A stretch of 64,000 nt of DNA from DATLRC01 sp035534895 (GCA_035534895.1 DATLRC010000006.1:42221-106220); one strand, 5' to 3'. Counted from the stretch's first letter, positions 8,143 to 16,606 are shown. Translations and numbers: made by a program. The notes: generated by a model from the letters alone, not told the origin.

Positions 8143-8496
8143 TTAAAACTCCAGTCCTGCTTTACGAGCTGCTTCTGCAAGTGCCGCAATTCGACCATGG
8201 TACAATTTACCGCCACGATCAAAAACTACTTTCGAAACTTTTACTGCTTTTGCTTGTTTGGCAATTGCACTGCCTACTGCCTCTGCTTTTTTAGTCATAT
8301 TTCCATCATATTTTTGGCCAACAGTTGTCGCATAAGCCAAAGTATGTTGCTTTGAGTCATCAATTATTTGTGCCGAAAGGTGGTGATTGCTAACATGAAC
8401 GCTTAAGCGTGGGCGTTCACTGCTGCCACGCACATAGGCTCTAACTCTCTGAGCCCGAAGTTTATAATTACTATTCTTTTGATTTAATCTACTCAT
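8143..8496 (-). CDS. rplR: 50S ribosomal protein L18
   Basis: Binds 5S rRNA with L5. Typical 117-residue length. The motifs LRAQRVRAYVRGSSERPRLSVHVSNHHLSAQIIDD and the end VVFDRGGKLYHGRIAALAEAARKAGLEF match the family. It lies between rplF (6 nt) and rpsE (2 nt). Confidence 0.98.
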   Translation of the reverse strand: MSRLNQKNSNYKLRAQRVRAYVRGSSERPRLSVHVSNHHLSAQIIDDSKQHTLAYATTVGQKYDGNMTKKAEAVGSAIAKQAKAVKVSKVVFDRGGKLYHGRIAALAEAARKAGLEF

Positions 8497-8502
8497 AATT
8501 AC

Positions 8503-9042
8503 CTACTTTTCCTTACCAGACTTACCGCTTTTACGAATAATCCGCTCATCCTGGTATTTGATGCCTTTGCCTTTGTATGGCTCAGGTTTTTTAAGAGCTC
8601 GTATTTCTGCCGCGACTTGTCCTACTTGTTGTTTGTCGATACCGCTGATTGTAATCGTATTTTGATCGACTGTTGCATTAATGCCGGTTGGCAATTTGAA
8701 AATTACATCATGGGAAAAGCCAACATTAAGCTTCAGATCTGTACCTTGGCTACTGACCCTATAACCAACCCCGTTAATTTCCAGTTTTTTTGTGTAGCCA
8801 TTAGAAACACCTTGTACCATATTATTGATGAGACTACGCATCAATCCATGTTTGGATCTAATTTTAGGTTCATCGCTGGTTCGACTAACGACTATTTTGT
8901 CAGCTTCATGATTGACAGTTATACCGTCCAGCATAGCTTGATTTAAGCTGCCCTTTGTTCCGTTAACGGAGATGAAGTCGTCGTCAACAGTGACTGTTAC
9001 GCCAGAAGGGATTGTAATTGGTTCTTTTCCTATACGACTCAT
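8503..9042 (-). CDS. rplF: 50S ribosomal protein L6
   Basis: Large-subunit protein near the GTPase centre. The start MSRIGKEPITIPSGVTV and the C-terminal signature PEPYKGKGIKYQDERIIRKSGKSGKEK are diagnostic; two repeated L6 folds span about residues 10-85 and 90-165. The length of 179 is normal. It is in standard position between rpsH and rplR. Confidence 0.98.
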   Translation of the reverse strand: MSRIGKEPITIPSGVTVTVDDDFISVNGTKGSLNQAMLDGITVNHEADKIVVSRTSDEPKIRSKHGLMRSLINNMVQGVSNGYTKKLEINGVGYRVSSQGTDLKLNVGFSHDVIFKLPTGINATVDQNTITISGIDKQQVGQVAAEIRALKKPEPYKGKGIKYQDERIIRKSGKSGKEK

Positions 9043-9062
9043 TATTATATTCCTTAAAGTCC

Positions 9063-9464
9063 TTAGTAGACCCTACATATTAACTCGCCACCGACATGTT
9101 GGTCGCGTGCCTGGTCGCCGCTCATCAGGCCCTTTGACGTAGAGACAATTATCATGCCACGACCTCTTTTTACAATCGGTATCATACGAGCACTTACATA
9201 GTGGCGCTTACCTGGCTTGCTAAGTCGCACTATTTCGGTTATTTGGGCGTTAGTTGAGCCACGACTCAATTTGATTGTTAACGTTTTTTGGGTCTTTTCT
9301 TGGTCAACTTTAACATCATTAACGTAGTTGTTGTCTTTAAGCAGACGAGCAACCGATTCTTTAACATTTGAATGAGGCAAACTGACCTCGGGCTTATTAA
9401 CAGCCATGGCGTTTCTGATGCGCGACAGCATATCTGCTATTGGATCTGTTGAAGTTATGCTCAT
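9063..9464 (-). CDS. rpsH: 30S ribosomal protein S8
   Basis: Primary 16S-binding protein and, in E. coli, the spc-operon translational repressor. It starts with DPIADMLSRIRNAMAV and ends ISTSKGLMSGDQARDQHVGGELICRVY, the family C-terminus. The length of 133 is normal. It lies between rpsN and rplF. I see no clear S8-binding mimic near rplE, so control of that type is not claimed here. Confidence 0.98.
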   Translation of the reverse strand: MSITSTDPIADMLSRIRNAMAVNKPEVSLPHSNVKESVARLLKDNNYVNDVKVDQEKTQKTLTIKLSRGSTNAQITEIVRLSKPGKRHYVSARMIPIVKRGRGMIIVSTSKGLMSGDQARDQHVGGELICRVY

Positions 9465-9474
9465 TGTTTTCCTC

Positions 9475-9744
9475 CTACCAACTAGCCTTTGTTACGCCGG
9501 GTATTTCGCCTTTTGATGCATGCTCGCGAAAACTTAATCGACTTAGACCAAACTGGCGCATGTAACCACGTGAACGACCGGTTTCTTGACAGCGATTAGT
9601 CAGCCGTGTACGACTTGAATTACGAGGCAACTTCGCTAGACCCTCAAGGTCGCCGAGCTCCTTGAGCTCAAGTCTTTTGGCGGCGTAAGCCTTAATCATC
9701 CTTTGTCTTTTTTGGTCGCGTACGACAATTGATTTTTTGGCCAT
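9475..9744 (-). CDS. rpsN: 30S ribosomal protein S14 (long, zinc-free type)
   Basis: Small-subunit head protein. At 89 residues it is the long form. The zinc form is about 61 residues with a CxxC...CxxC ribbon; here the equivalent stretch (NRCQETGRSRGYMRQFGLSR) has a single cysteine and cannot bind zinc in that way. The conserved end LSRLSFREHASKGEIPGVTKASW is present. It overlaps the rplE stop by one base. Confidence 0.98.
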   Translation of the reverse strand: MAKKSIVVRDQKRQRMIKAYAAKRLELKELGDLEGLAKLPRNSSRTRLTNRCQETGRSRGYMRQFGLSRLSFREHASKGEIPGVTKASW

Positions 9745-10313
9745 TACTTATTCTCCTTCTCAAATGGCATACCCAGTTTCTCTAATAATGGCCTGGTATG
9801 TGCCTTATGTTCAGCTTTAATCACAAATACTACCTGCATCCCATGGGGCACGGTTGTTTCGTCGAAACTAAGTTCTGGAAAAACAGATTGGTCGCTAAGA
9901 CCAAGCGAATAATTACCTTGATGGTCAAAAGCATTAGCTGAGACTCCATGGAAATCACGCAGTCTTGGTAAAACGATCGATATTAAGCGGTCTACGAACT
10001 CGTACATTCGGTCACCACGCAAGGTTACTTTAAGTCCGATCTTGTTTCCTTCGCGTAGTTTGAAGCTGGCTATTGATTTTTTTGCAGCTGTTTCAATAGG
10101 TTGCTGGCCACTTACTTTACGCAGTGTATTAGTGGCTACTTCCATGATCTTGCGTTCATCCTTAGCTTTACCAAGGCCAACATTAATAACTACTTTTTCT
10201 AGGCGCGGTACTTGGTGCGGATTAACAAGACCGAGTTCTTTTTGCAGCTCAGGGGCCCAGGTTTTAAAATATTGTTCTCGTAAGCGAGTCGGTGAGGCAA
10301 TAATTGTAGCCAT
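9744..10313 (-). CDS. rplE: 50S ribosomal protein L5
   Basis: 5S rRNA-binding protein of the central protuberance. The 189 residues contain QVPRLEKVVINVGLGKAKDE, the KSIASFKLREGNKIGLKVTLRG motif and the SLGLSDQSVFPE stretch. It has one-base overlaps with both rplX and rpsN, consistent with tight translational coupling in the spc operon. Confidence 0.98.
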   Translation of the reverse strand: MATIIASPTRLREQYFKTWAPELQKELGLVNPHQVPRLEKVVINVGLGKAKDERKIMEVATNTLRKVSGQQPIETAAKKSIASFKLREGNKIGLKVTLRGDRMYEFVDRLISIVLPRLRDFHGVSANAFDHQGNYSLGLSDQSVFPELSFDETTVPHGMQVVFVIKAEHKAHTRPLLEKLGMPFEKENK

Positions 10314-10645
10314 TACTTAATCTCCTTGCCACTTGTTTTGTAGTAGCGTGTTTTTGTTCCCTTAGAATCAATCTTAAAGCCGATTCGAGACGGTCGTTTG
10401 CTCAGGGGATCAACTATTGCTACCTTGCTAGCCCAGATTGGTTTGGTGATGTCTATAATACCGCCTTGGGGGTATTCACGATTTGGTTTTTGGTGTTTTT
10501 TAACAATATTGATACCGTCAATTATTAACTTGTTTTGTTTGGGGATTGTAGTGGTTACTTTGCCGGTCTGACCCTTGTATTTGCCTGAGCGAATAATCAC
10601 CATATCGCCTTTCTTAATCCGAAGCTTATATATTTTTTCGCTCAT
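10313..10645 (-). CDS. rplX: 50S ribosomal protein L24
   Basis: Assembly-initiator protein with an N-terminal KOW motif (KGDMVIIRSGKYKGQTGKV) followed by the family core LIIDGINIVKKHQKP and the GGIIDITKPIWASKVAIVDP segment. The length of 110 is normal. It lies 2 nt after rplN. Confidence 0.98.
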   Translation of the reverse strand: MSEKIYKLRIKKGDMVIIRSGKYKGQTGKVTTTIPKQNKLIIDGINIVKKHQKPNREYPQGGIIDITKPIWASKVAIVDPLSKRPSRIGFKIDSKGTKTRYYKTSGKEIK

Positions 10646-10647
10646 GA

Positions 10648-11016
10648 CTATAGTACCTCCGGAGCCAGTGAAATTATCTTGGCAAAACCCTGCTCACGAA
10701 GTTCACGAGGCACAGGTCCGAATATACGGCTGGCTTTGGGTAGTTTGTCTTCACCAATAATAACTGCCGCGTTGTCGTCAAAACAGATAGTCGAACCATC
10801 TCGACGTCTAATTTGATCTTTTGTTCGGACAACAACAGCCCTGACAACAGACTTTTTCTTGACATTACCACTGGGGTTGGCTTCTTTGACTGTAGCTACT
10901 ATCTCGTCACCAACTCGTGCATAACGACGGCCCGTACCACCGAGAACCCGGATGCAAAGGATTACTTTGGCGCCGCTGTTATCGCAAACATTAAGCCTGG
11001 ACTCTTGTTGGATCAT
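10648..11016 (-). CDS. rplN: 50S ribosomal protein L14
   Basis: Large-subunit interface protein. It starts MIQQESRLNVCDNSGAKVI and ends ARIFGPVPRELREQGF-like (SRIFGPVPRELREQGFAKIISLAPEVL), both diagnostic. The length of 122 matches the family exactly. It overlaps rpsQ by 4 nt. Confidence 0.98.
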   Translation of the reverse strand: MIQQESRLNVCDNSGAKVILCIRVLGGTGRRYARVGDEIVATVKEANPSGNVKKKSVVRAVVVRTKDQIRRRDGSTICFDDNAAVIIGEDKLPKASRIFGPVPRELREQGFAKIISLAPEVL

Positions 11017-11345
11017 GTTTCTTCCTCTTGGACTTTGGCCTTTCGCAACTGACGAGCCATTTCTTCGGTATCGTCTTTAGTGATGCTTAAGGCGTCTTCT
11101 CTTAATAATGGCTTTTCTATAATCTGACTTAATTTGTGATGCTTTCGAGCACTGATCGGTCTGGTTTCAACAATTGAAACCTTGTCGCCAACCTGTGCCT
11201 CATTATTAGGATCATGAGCCATAAACTTCTTGCTTTCAGTATATTGCTTACGATACAGAGGGTGAGTTTTGCGGGTTTGAACTGTAACGACAATTGTCTT
11301 GTCGGTCTTATTAGAAGAAACGATACCGATAATTGGTTGTGCCAT
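11013..11345 (-). CDS. rpsQ: 30S ribosomal protein S17
   Basis: Primary 16S-binding OB-fold protein. Core motifs are GIVSSNKTDKTIVVTVQ, HPLYRKQYTESKKFMAHDPNN and GDKVSIVETRPISARKHHKL. The protein is 110 residues against about 85 normally, because of an acidic/basic C-terminal extension after residue 85. It overlaps both rpmC (1 nt) and rplN (4 nt). Confidence 0.97.
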   Translation of the reverse strand: MAQPIIGIVSSNKTDKTIVVTVQTRKTHPLYRKQYTESKKFMAHDPNNEAQVGDKVSIVETRPISARKHHKLSQIIEKPLLREDALSITKDDTEEMARQLRKAKVQEEET

Positions 11346-11545
11346 TAGATTGCCTCCTTTGTCAATTGTTCGCCTAGAACGGTTAGCATCCTAGCTAGAT
11401 CTTTACGCTTGGCACGGATCATGCGGACGTTCTGAATTTCTCCGAGATGTGCTCGTCGGCGTAATTCAGCAATTTCCTCACGCAGTTTAGTGCTTTCTGC
11501 TGTCAGGTCTGTTGTCGTTAATTTACGGATTTCGACGATTTTCAT
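11345..11545 (-). CDS. rpmC: 50S ribosomal protein L29
   Basis: Small helical-hairpin protein at the exit tunnel, part of the docking site for trigger factor and SRP. The 66 residues show the L29 pattern: a first helix with TDLTAESTKLREEIAELR and a second with NVRMIRAKRKDLARMLTVL. It lies between rplP and rpsQ as usual. Confidence 0.96.
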   Translation of the reverse strand: MKIVEIRKLTTTDLTAESTKLREEIAELRRRAHLGEIQNVRMIRAKRKDLARMLTVLGEQLTKEAI

Positions 11546-11547
11546 GA

Positions 11548-11961
11548 CTAGCCTTCCTCACGAGCTAAGAATTTAGTTTTAAGTGGTAGCTTGTTGGCCG
11601 CCAGTCGCATTGCTTCGCGGGCGATATCCTCACTGACACCCTGCATTTCAAACAATATAGTTCCAGGACTAACTTTAGCCACAAAAAATTCAGGATTTCC
11701 TTTGCCACTACCCATTTTGACATCCTGCGGCTTTCTGGTAACTGGGATATGTGGGAATATACGAATCCAAATTTTGCCACCACGCTTAATGTAGCGAGTC
11801 ATTGCTTGTCGGGCTGCTTCAATCTGCCGTGCGCTAATCCGTTGATTAGCTTGTGCCTGAAGAGCATAGTCACCAAAGGCAATATAATCACCGCTGGTTG
11901 CAACACCGCGGATACGGCCTTTTCTGACCTTACGGTATTTAGTCCGTTTGGGCATCAACAT
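11548..11961 (-). CDS. rplP: 50S ribosomal protein L16
   Basis: Protein near the peptidyl-transferase and A-site tRNA. It begins MLMPKRTKYRKVRKGRIRG, the common L16 start, and contains WIRIFPHIPVTRKPQDVKMGSGKGNPEFFVAKVSPG. The length of 137 is typical. It sits 1 nt after rpsC; no clear Shine-Dalgarno is visible, so it is probably translated by coupling. Confidence 0.98.
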   Translation of the reverse strand: MLMPKRTKYRKVRKGRIRGVATSGDYIAFGDYALQAQANQRISARQIEAARQAMTRYIKRGGKIWIRIFPHIPVTRKPQDVKMGSGKGNPEFFVAKVSPGTILFEMQGVSEDIAREAMRLAANKLPLKTKFLAREEG

Positions 11962-11962
11962 T

Positions 11963-12592
11963 TTAGACTACCTCGCCCTTATAGATCCATACTTTAACAC
12001 CGATAATTCCAGCGGCAGTTTTGGCGTGGACTTGAGCATAGTCAATGTCTGCTCTTAAGGTGTGCAAGGGTACTGAACCAGCTACTTCTTTCTCTCGCCT
12101 GGACATTTCAGAACCGTTAAGTCGGCCAGCAACTTGAATTCGAACGCCCTTAGCTCCGGAGCGCATGGTAGCAGCAGCAGTTGATTTAATGGCTCTTCGG
12201 AAACTAATCCGGCGTTGTAGCTGGTGAGCAATATTCTCAGCTACTAATTTGGCATAAAGATCAGGTTTTTTGATTTCTTCAATATTAACCCGAGTTGGGA
12301 CAGAGTAAATCTTTTCAATTTCATCCTTTAACTCCTGGGCCCCCGTTCCGCCTCGGCCAATGACAACACCTGCCTTGGCGGTTGATATTGTAATGGTTAC
12401 TAAATTGGGGGTACGGCTAATCTCAACTTTATTAATTGAGGCTCTGGCACCTAATTTATTTTGGATCAGTCGTCTAACAGATAAGTCGTCTTTTAAGAAC
12501 TTAGGATAATCTCGTTTGTCGACATACCATTTGCTGAGCCAATCTTTGTTGACCTGCAACCTCATGCTAATCGGATTTACTTTCTGGCCCAT
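11963..12592 (-). CDS. rpsC: 30S ribosomal protein S3
   Basis: mRNA-entry-site protein with helicase activity in the ribosome. The start chosen is the ATG of MGQKVNPISMRL, the universal S3 beginning, giving 209 residues; an upstream in-frame start at 12637 inside rplV adds 15 unrelated residues. The KH domain carries GVVIGRGGTGAQELKDEIEK, and the C-terminal domain has GRLNGSEMSRREKEVAGSVPLHTLRADIDYA. It follows rplV by 1 nt. Confidence 0.98.
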   Translation of the reverse strand: MGQKVNPISMRLQVNKDWLSKWYVDKRDYPKFLKDDLSVRRLIQNKLGARASINKVEISRTPNLVTITISTAKAGVVIGRGGTGAQELKDEIEKIYSVPTRVNIEEIKKPDLYAKLVAENIAHQLQRRISFRRAIKSTAAATMRSGAKGVRIQVAGRLNGSEMSRREKEVAGSVPLHTLRADIDYAQVHAKTAAGIIGVKVWIYKGEVV

Positions 12593-12593
12593 G

Positions 12594-12989
12594 TTATTTG
12601 CCCTCCTTGACTGCGGTCGGCTTCTTCTTAGTCGCAACTTCTTTCTTTGGTTGCCTTTTTTGGCCGTCTACTAGGACACGAATATGGGATGTTTTACGCT
12701 GAAATGGATGAGCTCGTCCATGGGATACAGGGCGAAAACGCTTCAATCTTGAGCCAGGTGATACGCTTATCTCAACAATTTGTAGACTGTCGGGTTTATA
12801 GCCGTGGTTATAGTCGGCGTTGGCTTTGGCGCTTTTTATTACTTTGGTGACGGCAATAGCACTTCGTCGTGGTGTATGACTAAGAATTACCAGCGCGTCT
12901 TCAACACTTCTACCACGAACCAAGGCAGCAACGACAGCTATTTTGCGTGGGCTAATACGAACACCTTTAGCGATTGCTTGAACTGGCAT
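12594..12989 (-). CDS. rplV: 50S ribosomal protein L22
   Basis: Lines the nascent-peptide tunnel through its beta hairpin. The motifs VRISPRKIAVVAALVRGRSVEDAL and the hairpin end FRPVSHGRAHPFQRKTSHIRV match the family. A Lys-rich tail brings it to 131 residues. Its start overlaps the rpsS stop by one base. Confidence 0.98.
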   Translation of the reverse strand: MPVQAIAKGVRISPRKIAVVAALVRGRSVEDALVILSHTPRRSAIAVTKVIKSAKANADYNHGYKPDSLQIVEISVSPGSRLKRFRPVSHGRAHPFQRKTSHIRVLVDGQKRQPKKEVATKKKPTAVKEGK

Positions 12990-13264
12990 TATTCGCTCCC
13001 CTTGGCTAGTTTGCCACCATGTTTACGGAACTTGCGGGTCGGTGAAAACTCTCCTAGTTTGTGACCAACCATATTCTCTGAAATAAAGACTGGAACATGG
13101 ACCTTGCCATTATGTACGGCAATCGTCCGACCCACAAAGTCAGGCCCGATTGTGCTAGCCCTTGCCCAAGTCTTAATGATAGTCCGATCATCAGCTGCCA
13201 AAGCAGCAATCTTCTTAGCTAGTTTGAAATCTATAAATGGTCCTTTTTTCAGTGATCGACTCAT
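12989..13264 (-). CDS. rpsS: 30S ribosomal protein S19
   Basis: Small-subunit head protein. It begins MSRSLKKGPFIDFKLAKKI and ends VGHKLGEFSPTRKFRKHGGK, both diagnostic. The length of 91 is typical. It lies 4 nt after rplB. Confidence 0.98.
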   Translation of the reverse strand: MSRSLKKGPFIDFKLAKKIAALAADDRTIIKTWARASTIGPDFVGRTIAVHNGKVHVPVFISENMVGHKLGEFSPTRKFRKHGGKLAKGSE

Positions 13265-13268
13265 AAAA

Positions 13269-14123
13269 TTATTTCCTCTTTGCCGCGTGGCGGCTTCTTA
13301 GAATAAACTGATTGGTGCTCTTTCGGCGGCGAGTCTTATAGCCCAAGGTCTTCTGTCCCCAAGGTGTTTTGGGTGCTGAACCATGGTTTTTGCCACCGCC
13401 AATACCATGCCGTCCGCCATCGCCACCGCCGTGAGGGTGATCAACTGCGTTCATTACTACACCACGAACAGAAGGCCGTATGCCTCTATGGCGATTACGA
13501 CCAGCTTTGCCAATTTTGACATTTTGGTGTTGCTCGTTACCAACAACTCCCAGACTGGCGGTGCAGTTTTCGTTAATCAGTCTTACTTCTCCGCTTGGCA
13601 TTCGGACTTGAGCTGTCCCATTGTCTCGGCCCATCAATTGAGCACTATTGCCTGCACTGCGGGCAGCTTGAGCGCCTCGATTAGGTAAAAGTTCAAGGGC
13701 ATGTATGGTGCTGCCAATCGGAATATTCTTTAGTGGTAAGCGATTTCCGACCTCAATTGCTGCTTCCTCACCACTGTCTATAGTTTGACCAATGCTCATT
13801 CCTTGGGCAGCTAAGATGTAATGATAACGAGACGTGGTATCTTTGATACGGGCGATTCGGGCTGAACGGTTTGGATCATATTCAATTTGTTCGATAACTG
13901 CCGACATACCAAGTTGAGGTTTAAAGTTTATTTGTCTGTAAAACTTGTGAGCTCCTCCGCCTTTGTGGCGAGTTGTAATTCGACCTGTATTGTTGCGACC
14001 AACAGCAGAGCGCTTGACGCTCAGCAGTGAGCGAACTGGCTTTCGAGTGGTAATAGTACTCATATCTTGAGTTGTCATGCCTCGTCGAGCATTAGTAACC
14101 GGTTTATAAGAACGAATAGCCAT
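13269..14123 (-). CDS. rplB: 50S ribosomal protein L2
   Basis: Essential for subunit association and peptidyl transfer. The 284 residues show TGRITTRHKGGGAHKFYRQINFK, the histidine-containing functional loop VMNAVDHPHGGGDGGRHGIGGG and the end TPWGQKTLGYKTRRR. It shares a base with rplW and precedes rpsS, the standard S10 order. Confidence 0.98.
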   Translation of the reverse strand: MAIRSYKPVTNARRGMTTQDMSTITTRKPVRSLLSVKRSAVGRNNTGRITTRHKGGGAHKFYRQINFKPQLGMSAVIEQIEYDPNRSARIARIKDTTSRYHYILAAQGMSIGQTIDSGEEAAIEVGNRLPLKNIPIGSTIHALELLPNRGAQAARSAGNSAQLMGRDNGTAQVRMPSGEVRLINENCTASLGVVGNEQHQNVKIGKAGRNRHRGIRPSVRGVVMNAVDHPHGGGDGGRHGIGGGKNHGSAPKTPWGQKTLGYKTRRRKSTNQFILRSRHAAKRK

Positions 14124-14494
14124 TATTGTTTATCCTTTTTCTTGGTCTTTTTGGCCAATTTCTCTGCCACTTTATCTTCCTCAGCCTCAGCTTCTTCAAC
14201 GGCCGCAAAAAAAGGTAGACTATGGCCTTGGGCAAGAGTAACATAGGCTTTTTTGAGGGCACTGGTCCTGCCTTTAGCTACTAGACGGCCACCTTTTGAT
14301 AAACTTCGTTTGGCTTTGCCGGGGATATTAGCGATGTTAACTGTGGACACCTTGACATCAAATTGGGCAGTCACTGCTTGAGCAATGGTTTGTTTATTAA
14401 TGTTAAGCGGTATGTCGAAGACATAAACCCGACTGCCACTTTGAGCATAGGTCTTTTCGCTGAGACGTGGTTTTAGGGCAACTTGTTTGCTCAT
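14123..14494 (-). CDS. rplW: 50S ribosomal protein L23
   Basis: Exit-tunnel rim protein and trigger-factor dock. It has LKPRLSEKTYAQSGSRVYVFDIPLNINKQTIAQAV, the normal L23 N-terminal half, then the extended loop with KAKRSLSKGGRLVAKGRTSALKKAYVTL. A charged Glu/Ala/Lys tail (residues about 100-123) lengthens it. It overlaps rplD by 4 nt. Confidence 0.97.
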   Translation of the reverse strand: MSKQVALKPRLSEKTYAQSGSRVYVFDIPLNINKQTIAQAVTAQFDVKVSTVNIANIPGKAKRSLSKGGRLVAKGRTSALKKAYVTLAQGHSLPFFAAVEEAEAEEDKVAEKLAKKTKKKDKQ

Positions 14495-15132
14495 TTCGTT
14501 GTCTTTCCCAGCCAGCCATCAATAACTGCGAGTGCTGGTTTAACAATTATTATAGTGTCGGCATTTAGGGTATCAAAAACGTTAACATATTGGGCTGTCA
14601 CCAGTTTTAGCGTGGCTATGTTTCGGGCTGCACGTTCTAGCTCAGCCGGCTTATGATCAACAACGATTAAGATGTTACGTTGAGCACCGATTTTAGCAAG
14701 TAGCTTAACTAGGTCTGCAGTTTTACCACTTTTAATCTCTAGCGAGTCAATTATGTTAACCTTACCGGCTTCAGCGGCTAAGCTGAGAGCCTGACGAATT
14801 GCTTGACGCTTGGACTTCAGGTTTAAATTTTTAGTGTAGTTTTCTATTCCGGTGGGGCCAAAGACAATACCGCCGCCACGCCATATTGGGTTTCTAGAAG
14901 ACCCAAATCTAGCCCTACCAGTACCCTTTTGTTTCCAAGGCTTTTTGCCTCCACCTCTGACTAAACCACGAGTCTTAGTTTGGGCCAGGTTTCGGCGTCC
15001 GTTTGCAAGATACGCTTGATAGGCATCTTGAAGCAATTGGTGATTATCGGTTAATTGCCCAAAAACAGCTTTATTAAGCTTAGTTGTTGTGGGTGCTTTA
15101 TTACCTGTTTTAGTGAAGCAGGCTATAGTCAT
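14491..15132 (-). CDS. rplD: 50S ribosomal protein L4
   Basis: Tunnel-constriction protein; in E. coli also the S10-operon autoregulator. The tunnel loop NLAQTKTRGLVRGGGKKPWKQKGTGRARFGSSRNPIWRGGGIVFGP is clear around residues 50-95, followed by the Rossmann-like C-terminal domain (NILIVVDHK...). The length of 213 is normal. It overlaps rplC and rplW by 4 nt each. Confidence 0.98.
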   Translation of the reverse strand: MTIACFTKTGNKAPTTTKLNKAVFGQLTDNHQLLQDAYQAYLANGRRNLAQTKTRGLVRGGGKKPWKQKGTGRARFGSSRNPIWRGGGIVFGPTGIENYTKNLNLKSKRQAIRQALSLAAEAGKVNIIDSLEIKSGKTADLVKLLAKIGAQRNILIVVDHKPAELERAARNIATLKLVTAQYVNVFDTLNADTIIIVKPALAVIDGWLGKTTK

Positions 15133-15743
15133 GATTTGACTCCACGCAGTACAACAAGGCTGCGGCGCGGCCCAGGAACAGCCCCACTAACACCAATAAC
15201 GTTATGATCGGTATCGACAAGTGAAATCTTGAGGTTACGAACTGTTACCTGAACGTGACCCATTTGACCAGCCATTTTCTTACCCTTTAGGATGTGTTGG
15301 GGATACATAGATCCGATTGATCCCGGGCGTCGATACGATCGACCACCGTGAGTTTTACGGCCACGGTGAAAATTGTGTCGTTTGATCGTTCCAGCCCAGC
15401 CTTTACCCTTGCTAATTCCAGTGACATGAACTATGTCGCCGACACTAAAAACGTCGGCTTTTAGTTTGGAGCCGACGCTTAGTTCTTCTGGTATTTGTGC
15501 TAGGCGAAATTCACGAATAATCTTAGGCATAATCTTAACCTGTTTTAGTTGTCCTAAAAGACTTTTGGGTAAATTCTTGGTTGTTTCGACACCAATTCGG
15601 ACAGCCGTATATCCGTGTTGTTCGTCAGTTTTATGATCAATAACCGTATGTTCGCCAACACTCAATAGGGTAATAGCCTCTGCTACACCGTCAGGATTGA
15701 TGGTGCTGGTCATGCCAAGTTTTCGGGTTAAGAGTGCTTTCAT
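15129..15743 (-). CDS. rplC: 50S ribosomal protein L3
   Basis: Early-assembly protein near the peptidyl-transferase centre. I chose the ATG of MKALLTRKLGMTSTINPDG because L3 starts there and AAGG precedes it; an open frame reaches back to a GTG at 15839, adding 32 residues without similarity. Motifs are GISKGKGWAGTIKRHNFHRGRKTHG and the end GAVPGPRRSLVVLRG. The gap to rpsJ is 238 nt, long for an S10 operon, and carries an inverted repeat and a possible promoter. Confidence 0.96.
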   Translation of the reverse strand: MKALLTRKLGMTSTINPDGVAEAITLLSVGEHTVIDHKTDEQHGYTAVRIGVETTKNLPKSLLGQLKQVKIMPKIIREFRLAQIPEELSVGSKLKADVFSVGDIVHVTGISKGKGWAGTIKRHNFHRGRKTHGGRSYRRPGSIGSMYPQHILKGKKMAGQMGHVQVTVRNLKISLVDTDHNVIGVSGAVPGPRRSLVVLRGVKS

Positions 15744-15873
15744 GCCGGCCTTGATTAGTTTGCAATATCGTAAGTCGTTACATAAAAATGCTTGGTGGCT
15801 GGTGGTTTCTACCTCTGTTTTTGTAGACCTACCGAGCACGCCAAGTAGTCGTAACTTATATGATACTCAGATA

Positions 15874-15903
15874 AGAGTAACATAGGGTTGTTACTCCTGT
15901 CAA
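15874..15903 (-). promoter_or_regulatory. Inverted repeat overlapping a possible promoter upstream of rplC
   Basis: An exact 8-bp inverted repeat, GAGTAACA at 15875-15882 and TGTTACTC at 15889-15896, has a 6-nt spacer. On the minus strand a perfect TTGACA (15903..15898) stands 1 nt upstream of it. The best matching -10 (TACTCT, 18-nt spacing) falls inside the repeat and is poor. It could be an operator covering a promoter, or a leader-RNA hairpin used for autogenous control. No T-run follows it, so it is not an intrinsic terminator. Confidence 0.45.
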
Positions 15904-15981
15904 TGTGTTGCCGATTCTACAATGTTCTTCGGTCTTTAACTAACCTATAAATCGGTCTAAGCCTGACCTTATAACTAACAA

Positions 15982-16320
15982 TTACATCTTTATTTCGACG
16001 TCACAACCGGCAGGAAGCGATAAGTTCATCAACGAGTCTATAGTCTTAGGTGTCGGCTCAAAAACATCGATTAAGCGTTTATGAACCCTCATCTCGAATT
16101 GTTCACGGCCTTTTTTATAGACATGTGGGCTTTTAATCACTGTGAAGGTACTTCTACGAGTTGGAAGAGGTATCGGACCAGCCAGTGAAGCACCAGTACG
16201 AAGAGCAGTGTCAATAATCTGTTTTGCGGCTTGATCAATTACTCGGTGATCATAGGCTTTTAAGCGAATTCGGATACGCTGTTTGACGTCATCTGCTGTC
16301 TTCTTAATTACTTCTGGCAT
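15982..16320 (-). CDS. rpsJ: 30S ribosomal protein S10
   Basis: Small-subunit protein that also pairs with NusB in antitermination. The motifs QRIRIRLKAYDHRVIDQAAKQIIDTA, GPIPLPTRRSTFTVIKSPHVYKKGREQFEMRVHKRLIDV and the end LPAGCDVEIKM are diagnostic. The length of 112 includes a short N-terminal extension. It follows tuf with one small unknown gene between. Confidence 0.98.
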   Translation of the reverse strand: MPEVIKKTADDVKQRIRIRLKAYDHRVIDQAAKQIIDTALRTGASLAGPIPLPTRRSTFTVIKSPHVYKKGREQFEMRVHKRLIDVFEPTPKTIDSLMNLSLPAGCDVEIKM

Positions 16321-16361
16321 AGTCCTTTATAACTTTCGTATCATCATTAGTCTAGCATCTA

Positions 16362-16601
16362 TTAACTACTAAATTGTGGCCTATTTTCGTTATTGGGCGC
16401 TTCTTTGGGATCATTTGAAAAAACAACTGTCATTGCATCAATGCGGTCTGTGAAATTCGGTGAATCAAATGCAGTGTAGACTTCATGATCTTGGTCAACT
16501 GTCTCATCAATCTTTGATATCGGGCCCAAGTCGTGGCTACCATGGTCATTGACAGGGCTGAGCTCTGGATTTTTGGGTCCTGGTTGGTAAATCAATGACA
16601 T
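16362..16601 (-). CDS. Small hypothetical protein between tuf and rpsJ
   Basis: A 79-codon open frame that starts 5 nt after the tuf stop and ends 41 nt before rpsJ. The peptide is hydrophilic and acidic (rich in Asp, Asn, Pro, Ser), with no cysteine, no hydrophobic segment and no motif I recognise. Its close spacing in the same direction as the str genes argues that it is translated. It may be a lineage-specific protein, but an unselected open frame is not excluded. Confidence 0.5.
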   Translation of the reverse strand: MSLIYQPGPKNPELSPVNDHGSHDLGPISKIDETVDQDHEVYTAFDSPNFTDRIDAMTVVFSNDPKEAPNNENRPQFSS

Positions 16602-16606
16602 CAGTC

